Made by a program: the position numbers and the translations under genes. Shown here one piece after another: positions 10,996-20,889 of a stretch of DNA of 64,000 bases. The stretch covers positions 50,009,671-50,073,670 of the forward strand of contig JASWHV010000008.1 in NCBI GenBank assembly GCA_030760725.1. Reading direction: 5' to 3'. The first letter of the stretch is position 1; each line of letters starts with the position of its first letter. Source of the DNA: Neostapfia colusana. Its lineage: Eukaryota > Streptophyta > Magnoliopsida > Poales > Poaceae. The notes beneath the pieces were generated by a model. It had not been told where the DNA came from. It worked only from the letters and a program-made list of their open reading frames with translations, and did not search any database.

Positions 10996-11083
10996 AGAAT
11001 GTTTTGGCAATATTCAAAACTTTGGATGTTAATGCTAACTTTTATCCTAATTGCCAATGTATTCAGCACACATAGGTCTCACA

Positions 11084-12562
11084 AGAACAATTAGAAGTGA
11101 TAATGGAACCGAATTTAAAAATCAATCGTTTGATCACTTTTGTGCTGAAAATGCAATAGATCATCAATTTTCTTCACCATATGTATCTCAACAAAACGGT
11201 GTTGTAGAGAGAAAGAACAGAACCTTAGTTGAGATGGCTAGGACTATGCTTGATGAATATCAAACTCCTAGGAAATTTTGGGCTGATGCAATTGCAACCG
11301 CTTGTTATGTCTCAAATCGTGTTTTCTTGCGTGCTAAGCTAGGTAAAACACCATATGAGCTCTGGTTTGGACATAGGCCTAGTGTCACACACTTTAGGGT
11401 CTTTGGTTGCAAATGTTTTGTTAAGAAACATGGTAAATTTGAAGCTAGATCTGTTGATGGCATGTTCCTTGGTTATCCATCTCATACTAGAGACTACCGT
11501 GTGCTTTTACTGATACTAACGAAATTGTGGAGACTTGTGAGGTTTCTTTTGATGAAGCTATCCCAGGTACTAGTTCAAATATTGCAGGTCCGGATCCATA
11601 TCCGCAGGGGGAGAGTATTTTCGTTGAAGAAGAGGAAGAAGTGGTGCTGCTGCCCGAAATTTCAGCAGCTAATGACATTGTTCCAGCTCCTGATCTTGAT
11701 TCACAGCCAGCACCGACAACCACCATTGCTGGTCCAGATCTTCCCACGTCACAAGCTCATCTATTTGTGATGAACATGAAGAAGAAGAAGCTTGTGAAGT
11801 GTCCACTCCCCTCCGGATTCTCAAAAGTCATCCCCCACAACAAATTATTAGAAGCTTGCATGAACGAGTTACAAGATCCAGGTTTTTCGACCCCAATTCT
11901 CATGCTCATTCTGCTTTTGTTGCTTCTTTTGAACCCAAGGATATATGACACGCACTCACTAATGAATCTTGGATTATTGCCATGCAAGAAGAGTTAGAAA
12001 ATTTTGAAAGAAATAATGTTTGGAAACTTTTACCTCCACCTCAAGGCCACACTTTAATTGGAACTAAATGGGTGTGGTTAGGAATAAGGCTAGGTTGGTT
12101 GCTCAAGGTTTCATACAAGTTGAAGGTCTAGATTTTGATGAAACTTTTGCTCTTGTTGCTAGATTAGAAGCCATAAGAATTTTGTTAGCTTTTGCTGCAT
12201 CTAAAGGTTTTAAGCTATATCAAATGGATGTTAAAAGTGCTTTTCTTAATGGCTACATATATGTGGAGGTTTATGTCAAACAACCACCAGGTTTTGAAAA
12301 TCCAAATTTTCCTAATCATGTTTACAAACTGTCCAAAGCCTTGTACGGTCTCAAACAAGCCCCTAGAGCATGGTATGATAGGTTAAAAACATTCTTACTT
12401 GAAAAGGGGTTTACCATGGGCAAGGTTGATAAAACTCTTTTTGTGCTTAAGCATGGCAATGACTCATTATTCGTTCAAGTGTATGTGGATGATATTATCT
12501 TTGGTTGTGCTTCTCATGATCTTGTGTCCAAGTTTTCAGCTATGGTGAGTTCAGAATTTTAG
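11084..12562 (+). pseudogene. pol: Element A pol, part 2: integrase core to reverse transcriptase
   Basis: Resumes after B with the repeated AGAAC. Integrase marks are IRSDNGTEFKNQ, QQNGVVERKNRTL and FGCKCFVKKHG. A frameshift near 11505 moves the acidic linker (residues VEEEEEVVLLPE) to another frame. Near 12072 about 31 bp present in B are missing, so the WVFKNK stretch is lost. RT resumes with NKARLVAQG, DVKSAFLNG and an intact YVDD at 12482-12493. A TAG at 12560-12562 replaces the Glu codon found in B. The enzyme cannot be made whole. Confidence 0.9.
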
Positions 12563-13436
12563 ATGAGTATGATGAGAGAACTCACGTACTTTTGGGGGCT
12601 GCAAATGAAGCAAACCAAGGAGGGTACCTTTGTGCATCAAACAAAGTATACAAAAGATCTACTAAGGCGCTTCAACATGGACAAAAGCAAGCCTCTTCGG
12701 ACACCAATGGGAACAGCAACAACACTTGAACTTAATGAAGATTGTGATCCCGTTGATCAAAAAGAATATAGAAGCATGATCGGATCACTTTTGTATCTCA
12801 CGGCATCAAGACCGGACATACAATTCAGCGTATGTCTTTGTGCACGGTTTCAAGCCTCCCCACGTGCTTCACATCATAAAGCCGTCAAAAGGATTCTCAG
12901 GTACTTACATGGAACTCAAGAATTTGGCATTTTTCTTTCTTCTTCCTCAACCGTTACTTTGAAAGCTTTTTCCGATGCTGATTTTGGGGGTTGTAGGATT
13001 GATAGGAAAAGTACTTCTGGTGCTTGTCATTTTCTTGGTAATTCACTTGTTGCCTGGTCCTCTAGAAAACAAAGTTCAGTTGCACAATCGACAGCTGAAT
13101 CTGAATATGTAGCTGCTGCTAGTGCTTGCTCAAAAATTCTTTGGATTGTTCAAACACTTAAGGACTATGGGGTTGATCTAGATAGTGTTCCACTGTTTTG
13201 TGATAACACTAGTGCCATTTGCGTTGCTAAAAAACCCCATGCAACATTTGAGAACTAAGCACATTGACATTAGGTATCACTTTCTCCATGATAATGTCGA
13301 AAAAGGAAACATTGTGCTTCACCATGTAGATACCGAACAACAATTGGCTGACATTTTTACAAAACCTTTAGATTTCACTCGTTTTTGTTACATTCGTAGT
13401 GAAATATGGGTTATGCATCCTCATGGCTTAAATTGA
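12563..13436 (+). pseudogene. pol: Element A pol, part 3: RT C-terminus and RNase H
   Basis: Directly continues the frame after the TAG: MSMMRELTYF, then RSMIGSLLYLTASRPDI, SDADFGGCRIDRKSTSG and QSTAESEYVAAAS. A frameshift near 13235 (after ICVAKKP) moves the last part to another frame, which then reads TKHIDIRYHFLHDN, ADIFTKPL and the end HPHGLN at 13436, the same C-terminus as B. Confidence 0.9.
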
Positions 13437-14431
13437 GGGAGAATTTCGAAACTTGGGAAGTTTATGTGTGAATCTGAAATTAAAAAAATATGAGCACAGT
13501 ATTTCATGCATATATGACTTTGTGATTCCTTTTTCACGCTGAAAGTTCTTACTACATTACTCGTGTTATACATTTTGTAGTTTTTACCATGTCCAGTAAT
13601 TGGAATAATTACTTACACTAAATCTGGTCATGGTCGAACTTTCTTGCTGTTTTGAACTTGTTGCATGCTCACAAGTGCTTTTAATCACAAAGAATTAATC
13701 AAGTAATCAACTCACATGTTGAGTTTTTATGTTCAAATAAAAGAAATGAGAAAAGATCAAGAGAATATGCATGCATCACACTTCTTCTTTTGAGATGGCT
13801 TATCATTGCACTTAGATATGAACATGAAAAGAGTTGTGTATGACTAAAACCATGTCCTTAAGCTTCTGACTGTCAAATGACATAGGCTTGGCTTGGTTGG
13901 TTAGAATAAGGCTGATGTTGCATATAATCTCTTGCAAATGTCATAATATCAAAATTTGTGCTTTAAATGATAAATAAAATGCAGTAACAAGTGTCATGCT
14001 TTCAGGTCTTGAAATAGTTAAGTTTGTCAGATCATGACTTGCTTAAATTGAAAATTACACTTGATCTCTAGCATGGCTTACACTACTTTATGTATCTCAT
14101 TGATGTGATAGTGTAAGTTACTTGATAGTACGATTTGGATGAGCTCTGTTTTATATGTATATGTTATAATGTGCTCATAACAAATTAAAATTTCTCTTTT
14201 GTACCCTGCTGAATACATTGTCAAAGGGGGAGAAATTGATCACACATTGCACACATTCACAAGTATTTTGGCACGATTCTTCTCAGGGGGAGAGTTTTTG
14301 GCATTTTTGTTTTTCTTCTCATTTTATTTCTGATTTACAAAGGGGAGAAATTGTTTTCAAAACTTTTCATGTGAATAAGCAAATGTTCGGATTTTAAGTG
14401 GTGTTGCCAATGCATTCATCAAGGGAGAGAT
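13437..14431 (+). other. 3' untranslated region of A with repeated polypurine tracts
   Basis: No coding sequence. Purine tracts of the GGGGGAGA type occur near 13435-13443 (weakened), 14224-14235, 14284-14295, 14340-14349 and 14420-14431, the last against the 3' LTR. The spacing mirrors B and C. Confidence 0.75.
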
Positions 14432-14505
14432 TGTGAGACCTATGTGTGCTGAATACATTGGCTTTGACGATAAAAGTTTTGAATACTACCAAAACACCTT
14501 TTTAA

Positions 14506-14650
14506 CAAGGTCCGACTATAGGTCCGAGCTCCTGCAAGGTCCGGCGCTAGGTCCGACGTAAGGTCTGACTTATTTTGGCTAGGTCCGACTTGTTTTTGCT
14601 AGCTCCGGTGCTAGGTCCGACTAGCTTTGGTAAGTTCCTTGCTAGGTTCG
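14506..14650 (+). repeat. GGTCCGA repeat array in the U3 of A
   Basis: AGGTCCGA and close variants (AGGTCCGG, AGGTCTGA, AGCTCCGG) occur about nine times in 145 bp, upstream of the TATA box at 14926. The regular spacing suggests factor-binding sites or slippage-born repeats. Confidence 0.7.
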
Positions 14651-14925
14651 AGGCAACATGGTTCCAAGGCGTGGTGAAGAGATATGGAAGTGGGGATATG
14701 GTTGAAAAGGTTCAACCGGCTGGAGAGTTGGTTATAAGAGGATTTCGTGTTAGGAATGAAGAAGAGTCGTTTTAGGAATGTTTGGGACGTTCCTAAGGTG
14801 TTTGGAAGTCTTAGGATTGCTTCTATCTGCGTATAGAAGAGTTTTGAGCAGTATTGGAAAGTTACAGTTTGAATCCAAGTAGGAGTAGGACTCCTAGTTT
14901 GAATTGGATTGGCCATAGAGCTGGT

Positions 14926-14932
14926 TATATAA
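14926..14932 (+). promoter_or_regulatory. TATA box of the 3' LTR of A
   Basis: TATATAA in CTGGTTATATAAGCAAGGG, matching the position of the TATA boxes of B and C. Confidence 0.65.
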
Positions 14933-15532
14933 GCAAGGGAGGCCAAGGCTCGTGGAGAGCACGACTTTGGGGCTGTTCCTCTTGTGTTTTGATAAATAAA
15001 ATTCATATTCTAAAGGAACTTTTGTGCCTTGTTCGTCCGACTTGTTTCAGACAAGTTTTTCTCGTCGAGTTTCTGTTCAGCACTATCTTGCTTCGGTGGT
15101 TTTATCATAACTCGAGTTTTACAGATCCAATTGATGTGATTCTTTTTGGGTTGTCTTGACAACTTGATTATATATCATCTGTGAAAATTTCACGGTAATT
15201 GAATTTGTTGTTTCTGATATACACGAGTTTCTTTGCAGTATTCCAGAACTGTTTTTCTCGCGTAGGACAGATTGACCTTTGTTCGATCTTTCGATCGTAA
15301 CTTGAGTTTCTCTCAACGGATTTTCATGATTCTTGTTGTGACGTATTCGTGACTTGATTCCATACAATCTATACTAGTTTTGTCATAGTTGAACACATTT
15401 AGATTAGTCGCACACACGGTTTCTTTAACAGATCGGTTTTCTGCTGAGGGGTGTTTTGTTGCTTCCGCTGAAAAGTTTTTATCTATCATTCAACCCCTCT
15501 TGGTAGCTTTACACGTGTACTTCAATCCTACA

Positions 15533-15649
15533 GTTATATATATTATAAGTTCAGTTTGTGGATTATATGTGTATGTGTGATGAACATCCTGGGCACACAT
15601 ACGCATCAGTCCAGATTCCATGGTTTTTCCACAGAACCTGGGCGTTACA
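15533..15649 (+). repeat. Remnant of the 5' LTR of G1
   Basis: Matches the end of the 3' LTR (about 24013-24129) through GATGAACATCCTGGGCACAC and ends GGCGTTACA at 15649, three bases before the PBS. Confidence 0.92.
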
Positions 15650-15650
15650 A

Positions 15651-15941
15651 ATTGGTATCAGAGCCATGGTTGACTGTAGATCACAAGCCTAGATAGAAAT
15701 CACAGATTTGTTTTAGAAACCACGATTGACTGTAGGTCACAAGCCTAGATTGATCACAGATTGGTAGCAGAACCACGGTTGACCATAGGATGCAAGCCTA
15801 GTCGTAGATTGGTATTAGGAGCCAAGCTGACATAGGATACAAGCCTAGGTAGAACGCATAGATTGGCATTAGAACCCCATTGACCATAGGACAAAGTCAC
15901 AGATTGGTAGTCACATATTGGTCACAGATTGGTATCACCCC
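15651..15941 (+). repeat. Degenerate array of PBS-leader units in G1
   Basis: Eight successive units each begin ATTGGT or a close variant: 15651, 15706, 15760, 15808, 15862, 15903, 15917 and 15928. The first five are 41-55 bp long and share ATTGGTATCAGAGCC-like heads, then TTGACTGTAG and ACAAGCCTAG; the last three are shortened to 11-14 bp. Only the first keeps a perfect match to initiator Met tRNA. G2 has a single unit at the same place. Confidence 0.8.
15653..15665 (+). other. Primer-binding site of G1 (initiator Met tRNA)
   Basis: TGGTATCAGAGCC lies three bases after the 5' LTR end and is complementary to the 3' end of initiator methionine tRNA. Confidence 0.93.
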
Positions 15942-16210
15942 AAACTACATAGGACCCCCATTGAGTAAGCTTTGGATAGGAGTTGTGTGCTGAACTTTTG
16001 TGATGATTGTTGTGCTTGAGTGCTTAGTGTGAGTTGTGTGACGTTTCAGCGTTGTCCATATTCACACATAGTAGAGAGTGATGTGAGATGCTTCGACACT
16101 TGTTCACATACTCATATAGGATGATATATAGTCCATCCACCTTGATGCATAATGTTGGGACGGATCACTCTAAACTTCTAACTTCTATTCTATCCAACTC
16201 TCTCTCACAG
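15942..16210 (+). other. Leader of G1 between PBS array and gag
   Basis: No coding sequence that I trust. The frame from 16088 runs into gag without a stop, but the family start is more likely the ATG at 16211 (MVREN), which G2 shares. Confidence 0.5.
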
Positions 16211-17340
16211 ATGGTGAGAGAAAACGCCGGCCGTCCAAGGAGGAACGTCCATGGTAACCAAGAGGAGGACCACATTGAGGTTCCTGAGAATGGTAACCCC
16301 GGGGCTGGTGCAAACAACTTGTAACGATTGATGGTTATGCAGAACCAGCTTATGCAAACTATGATCCAAACTTTGGGTCAGCTGCAAGCCAACAACAACA
16401 ACAACCCCGTTTCTGCACCACCACCACCACCGTCGGCTCACAACCAATTGGGAGAGTTCATGAGGACTTGACCACCCACTTTTACTCAAGCTAATGATCC
16501 CATGGAGGCTGACGATTGGCTGAAATCCATGGAGAAGAAGCTTGCCATAGTTCAGTGCAATGATCGAGAGAAAATTCTCTTTGCATCGCACCAACTTATG
16601 GGAGCAGCCGCTGATTGGTGGGACGCTCTATGCAACGCTCATGACAACTCGGAGACTATTACTTGGGTTGAATTCAACGAGAGTTTCCTCCCTCATTACA
16701 TCCCTGCCGGAGTCATGATGCTAAAAAGGCAAGAGTTTGAAGGTCTCCGCCAAGGCAAGAAGAGCATGAATGAGTACCTCAACAAGTTCACGCAGCTGTC
16801 AAGGTATGCCCCCGAGGATGTCAACTTGGACCAACGGAAGCAGTACTTGTTCATGAGAGGGTTGAACAATGAGATCCAAGTTCAGCTTCTCAACAATGAC
16901 TATGCGAACTTTCAGAAGCTAGTTGACAAAGCCATAGTGGTTGAAAGCAAGATCCGAGAGATCGAGCAAGAGGGCAAAAGAAAGATGCCATACCAGCTAC
17001 AAGGGAGCAACGTACGCCCTTGGTACATGCCCCCAGCTGCACCACAGTATGGATCGTTTCGCCCTAATCAACCACCACAGCAACGTCCTGCCATGCAAGC
17101 ACCTGTGTGCCTTTGCCTCCTGCGCCCCGTCCAAACATGGGCGCTTATGTTCAAAACCCCCGCCCCAACATTCCTGCTACCTTGGGCAACAAGGCATGCT
17201 TTGCATGCGGAGAGACGGGACACTTCGCAAGTCAGTGCCCGAAGAAAGGTCTTGGACAACCAAGCAACGCGGCCAAGAAGAACCCACGGCCGAACGGAGG
17301 AGCTAATCAAGGTAACCGTGGACAGCAGAACTACGCTCGC
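16211..17340 (+). pseudogene. gag: G1 Gag (broken)
   Basis: Starts MVRENAGRPRRN as in G2. The capsid region is typical gypsy Retrotrans_gag: MEADDWLKSMEKKL, ADWWDAL, TWVEFNESFLPHYIP, FEGLRQGKKSMNEYLNKF. The zinc knuckle CFACGETGHFASQC (about 17200-17240) binds RNA. Breaks: TAA at 16322-16324 where G2 has Glu, TGA at 16469-16471 where G2 has CGA (Arg), and a one-base loss near 17100 after which coding continues in the frame of 17107. Gag and pol read as one frame beyond that point. Confidence 0.9.
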
Positions 17341-18459
17341 GGCAACGTGAACCATGTCTCTGCTGAGGAAGCACAACAGGCTGAGGACGTCGTGATTGGT
17401 ATGTTCCTTGCTAACTCCAACCCAGCCACCATTTTATTTGATTCCGGAGCATCGCATTCATTCATATCATCCAAGTATGTTGCCAAGTATAATCTACCCA
17501 TATCACACTTGAAATATACTATGTTGGTTAATTCTCACGGTGGAGAGATGAGGACTGATATAGAATGTCCGAAAGTAAACCTTAAAATAAGTGGGACAGA
17601 CTTTCTTGCCAACCTCATTGTCTTGGATTCCCAAGGGCTTGACATAATACTCGGAATGGATTGGTTAAGCAAGCACAATGGAGTGATCCAATGTGCTGAG
17701 AGGAGCGTGCAGTTAACAAACAAACACGGTACTCGTATCAAGTTCAAGTCAGCCCAACCAGCAATCGAGAAGGCAACATTGAACCACGTCAAAGGAGCAA
17801 CATTGGAAAGCATTCCGGTGATTCAAGATTTCTCGGACGTGTTCCCGGAAGAAGTTCCCGGCATGCCACCTGACCGGGACATTGAGTTTTCTATTGACTT
17901 GGTACCCGGAACTGCACCTATAGCAAAGAGACATAGGATGCCCGTCAACGAACTAGTGGAACTCAAGAAGCAAATTCAGGAGCAACTGGAAAAGGGTTTT
18001 ATACGCCCAAGTTCGTCACCATGGGGAGCCCCCGTGCTCTTCGTAGACAAGAAGGATGGGACCCAAATGATGTGTGTGGATTATAGGTCTCTCAATGAGG
18101 TGAAGATCAAGAATAAATACCCTTTGCCCCAAATAGAGGACCTGTTCGACCAAATTAAAGGAGCCCGAGTCTTCTCCAAGATTGATCTTCGGTCAGGATA
18201 CTTCCAGCTGAAGATTAAACCCTCCGACATACCCAAGACTGCCTTTCGAACACGGTATGGTTCGTATGAATATACCGTTATGTCTTTGGGGTTAACGAAT
18301 GCACCCGCATATTTCATGTACCTCATGAACAAGGTATTCATAGAGTACATGTACAAGTTCGTCGTAGTGTTCATCGAAGACATCATGGTGTATTCAAAAA
18401 GTTAGGAGGAATATGAAGAACATTTGAGATTGACCTTGCAGAAGCTGTGAGAGCATCAA
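17341..18459 (+). pseudogene. pol: G1 protease and reverse transcriptase N-half
   Basis: The aspartic protease motif ILFDSGASHSFIS has DSG at 17440-17448. RT follows: ELKKQIQEQLEKGFIRPSSS, DYRSLNEVKIKNKYPLP, KIDLRSGYFQLKI, SLGLTNAPAYFMYLMN. At the catalytic box the usual Phe-Ile-Asp-Asp reads VFIEDIMVYSKS (18375-18380), so the first catalytic Asp is Glu; G2 keeps Asp. The frame then ends at TAG 18403-18405, with a further in-frame TGA at 18448-18450 (CGA in G2). The copy is dead. Confidence 0.92.
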
Positions 18460-19066
18460 TTGTATGCCAAGCTCAGCAAGTGTCAATTTTGGCTAAAGGA
18501 GATATCGTTCCTAGGCCACATCATCTCCGATGAAGGAGTATTGGTTGATCCTGGAAAAGTGGGAGATGTTCTGAAGTGGAACCAACCGCAAAACGTGAAG
18601 GATATTCGGAGTTTTCTTGGGATGGCTGGATACTACCGACGATTCATCAAGGACTTCTACAAGATAGCAAAACCTATAACGGAATTGCTAATGAAGGGAA
18701 AAGCCTTCCAATGGACACCAGCGTGCCAAGAAAGCTTTGAGGAGCTCAAGAAAAGGCTAACCACATCACCGGTTTTGGTGTTACCGGACGTGAGCAAGAG
18801 CTTCGACATATATTGTGACACATCAAGAAAAGGGCTTGGATGTGTGCTCAAGCAAGAAGGACAAGTGGTAGCCTATGCGTCAAGACAACTCAAGAAGCAC
18901 GATCTGAATTACCCCCACACATGACTTGGAACTTGCAGCAGTGGTGCATGCATTGAAGATTTGGAGACATTATATCCTTGGCCACCGATGTGAGATTTAC
19001 ACGGATCATAAAAGCCTCAAGTACATATTCACACAAACGGATTTGAATTTGAGGCAATATTGATGG
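18460..19066 (+). pseudogene. pol: G1 RT C-terminus and RNase H
   Basis: KCQFWLKEISFLGHIIS, DIRSFLGMAGYYRRFI and RLTTSPVLVLPD (RT thumb and connection), then VAYASRQLKKHDLNYP of RNase H. An extra C in the C-run near 18911 shifts the frame; RNase H goes on in the next frame (DLELAAVVHALKIWRHY, YTDHKSLKYIFTQ). A TGA at 19061-19063 stands where G2 has CGA. Confidence 0.9.
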
Positions 19067-20704
19067 TTGGAGCTTATCAAGGATTATGATGTTGGAATCA
19101 ACTATCACCCCGGAAAGGCCAATGTAGTAGCTGATGCATTGAGCCGAAAGGGAGCATGTCACCATCTCACGGTTCGGGAGCTACCACCCAAGCTGCGCAA
19201 GGAGTTCGAACGGTTACATTTCGGGTTCTTGAACGAGATGGAAGTGATGGAACTCCACTCTTTGCTGGAACAAGAGATCAGAGATGGCCAAGCAACGGAT
19301 GAGGAGATCAAGGAGATCAAGGAAAGGATCCGACAAGGCATAGAAAAGGACGTCAAGGAAGACGAGAAGGGTACACTTTGGTTAGGAAAAAGAATTTGTT
19401 TGTCTAATGTGAAGCATATCCGCGACAGGATATTAAAAGAGGCACATGATTCACCTTATTCCATACATCCCGGCAGTACAAAAATGTACAAGGACCTGAA
19501 GACTTGTTATTGGTGGGATGGTATGAAAAGGGACATAGCCGAGTATGTTGCCTTATGCGACATATGCCAACGGGTGAAGGCCGAACATCAAAGACCCGCT
19601 GGACTGTTGCAACCATTGAAAGTACCCGAGCGGAAGTGGGAAGACATCAGTATGGATTTCATCGTCAGATTACCACATACTCGATTGGGTTACGACTCAA
19701 TCTGGGTTATCATGGACCGATTGACGAAAACAGCCCATTTTCTTCCTGTTAAAATCACGTACCGCATGGCAGATCTAGCCGAGCTGTACATGGAGCAAAT
19801 CGTGTGCCGTCATGGAGTCCCGTAGAGGATAGTTTCAGACCGAGGTACCCAGTTTACCTCTAGGTTCTGGAGGAAGCTGCATGAAGCTATGGGTACACGA
19901 CTGGATTTTAGCTCCGCTTACCACCCGCAGACCGATGGACAAACCGAGAGGACAAACCAAATTTCGGAAGGCATGTTGAGAGCCTATGCCTTGAAACATG
20001 GACGTAGTTGGGATAGGAGCCTGCCGTGTGCTGAGTTCTCGTACAACAACAGCTACAAGGCCAGTTTGAAGATGTCACCTTTTGAGGCATTGTATGGTAG
20101 ACGGTGTAGAACGCCGTTGTTTTGGAACGAGACCGGGGAGAACAAAGTGTTTTTACCAGAAGTGTTGCAAGAGGCTGAGAAACAAGTCCAAACGATACGG
20201 GAGAACTTGAAGGCTGCTCAGTCATGACAAAAAGGCTATGCGGACAATAGGCGAAGAAAGTTGACCTTCGAAGTAGGAGACTTCGTATACCTTAAGGTAT
20301 CGCATATCCGAGGTCAACGACGTTTTAACGTCAAAGGCAAGCTAGCACCTTTCTACATCGGACCCTTCAAGATTTTGGGCAAGCAAGGAGAAGTAGCCTA
20401 TCAACTAGAGCTCCCAATGCACCTCTCCGACGTGCATGACGTGTTTCACGTATCCAAGCTCAAGAAGTGCTTGAGAGTACCGGAAGAACAAGTACCGATA
20501 GATGAACTTGAGCTTCAAGAGGATCTGACCTATGTAGAGCATCCTGTCCGAATTTTGCACGTGAAGGAAAGGGTCACGAGGAACAAAGTGATCCTTGTGT
20601 GCAAGGTACAATGGAGTCATCACACAGAAGCTGAAGCTACATGGGAGCGTGAAGAAGACATCAAGGCAGAATTCCCTCATCTATTCTCCACTAGCGAATC
20701 TTGA
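19067..20704 (+). pseudogene. pol: G1 integrase with C-terminal chromodomain
   Basis: One frame with two stops: TAG 19823-19825 (Lys in G2) and TGA 20225-20227. It contains the RNase H end GKANVVADALSRKG, the HHCC zinc domain (HPGSTKMYKDLKTCYWW to CDICQRVKAEH), the integrase core (MDFIVRLP, IVSDRGTQF, TDGQTERTN), a GPF/GPY-like module (LAPFYIGPFKIL), and a C-terminal chromodomain-like stretch (VCKVQWSHHTEAEATWERE). In chromoviruses this domain is thought to steer insertion toward heterochromatin. It ends at 20704, 30 bp before the 3' LTR. Confidence 0.92.
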
Positions 20705-20720
20705 GGGCGAGATTCAATTT

Positions 20721-20734
20721 AAGGGGGGTAGATT
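20721..20734 (+). other. Polypurine tract of G1
   Basis: AAGGGGGGTAGATT directly before TGTGATACCC of the 3' LTR; G2 has the matching tract. Confidence 0.88.
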
Positions 20735-20889
20735 TGTGATACCCTCAATTTTGATTTCTGCATGCATTCATATTTTATATAGAGAAAAGCATTTTAAAAG
20801 AAGCAGGAACAGAGAAAGAATCAAAAAGATAGCCAAAAAGAGCAAATTCCAGTTCCCCGAGGAGCGCCGTAGACACTTCCCACGGCCCG

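Larger units (their letters stand above)
1365..11083 (-). mobile_element. Complete Sirevirus-type Ty1/copia retrotransposon B
   Basis: A structurally whole element of 9.7 kb on the minus strand: 5' LTR 9461-11083, PBS, gag, pol, 3' untranslated region, PPT, 3' LTR 1365-2969, and perfect AGAAC duplications outside. Its LTRs differ by only a few bases per hundred by eye, so it is fairly young, and it is younger than A, in which it sits. Gag contains two distant zinc knuckles and a coiled-coil middle, as in Sireviruses. Pol has one nonsense codon and one clear frameshift. There is no envelope-like ORF between pol and the 3' LTR. Confidence 0.95.
9461..11083 (-). repeat. 5' LTR of B
   Basis: 1623 bp from TGTAGAATCG at 9461 to the terminal CTCACA at 11083 (plus-strand view). 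It pairs with 1365-2969. An extra unit of about 20 bp carrying CTCTCCGGACC near 10915-10935 is absent from the 3' LTR. Confidence 0.95.
302..15532 (+). mobile_element. Sirevirus-type Ty1/copia retrotransposon A, interrupted by B, 5' part missing
   Basis: Pieces 302-1364 and 11084-15532 form one copia element on the plus strand: end of gag, protease, GAG-pre-integrase, integrase, reverse transcriptase, RNase H, a 1-kb 3' untranslated region with several polypurine tracts, and a 3' LTR. The domain order PR-IN-RT-RH marks Ty1/copia. B, a relative, is inserted inside the integrase. The 5' LTR and most of gag are lost behind element L at the left edge. A is inserted in the 5' LTR of G1, whose sequence starts abruptly at 15533. 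Stops and frameshifts make it non-autonomous. Confidence 0.9.
14432..15532 (+). repeat. 3' LTR of A
   Basis: Starts TGTGAGACC just after the PPT and ends TCCTACA at 15532. It is 1101 bp, about 500 bp shorter than the LTRs of B, so the two belong to different subfamilies or A has lost a segment. The 5' partner is off the window. The sequence that follows is the inside of a G1 LTR. Confidence 0.9.

Noticed and set aside
13437..14431. Envelope-like ORF after pol, as in some Sireviruses
   Set aside because: No frame of useful length is open in A (or in B, 2985-3953); the region holds only purine tracts.
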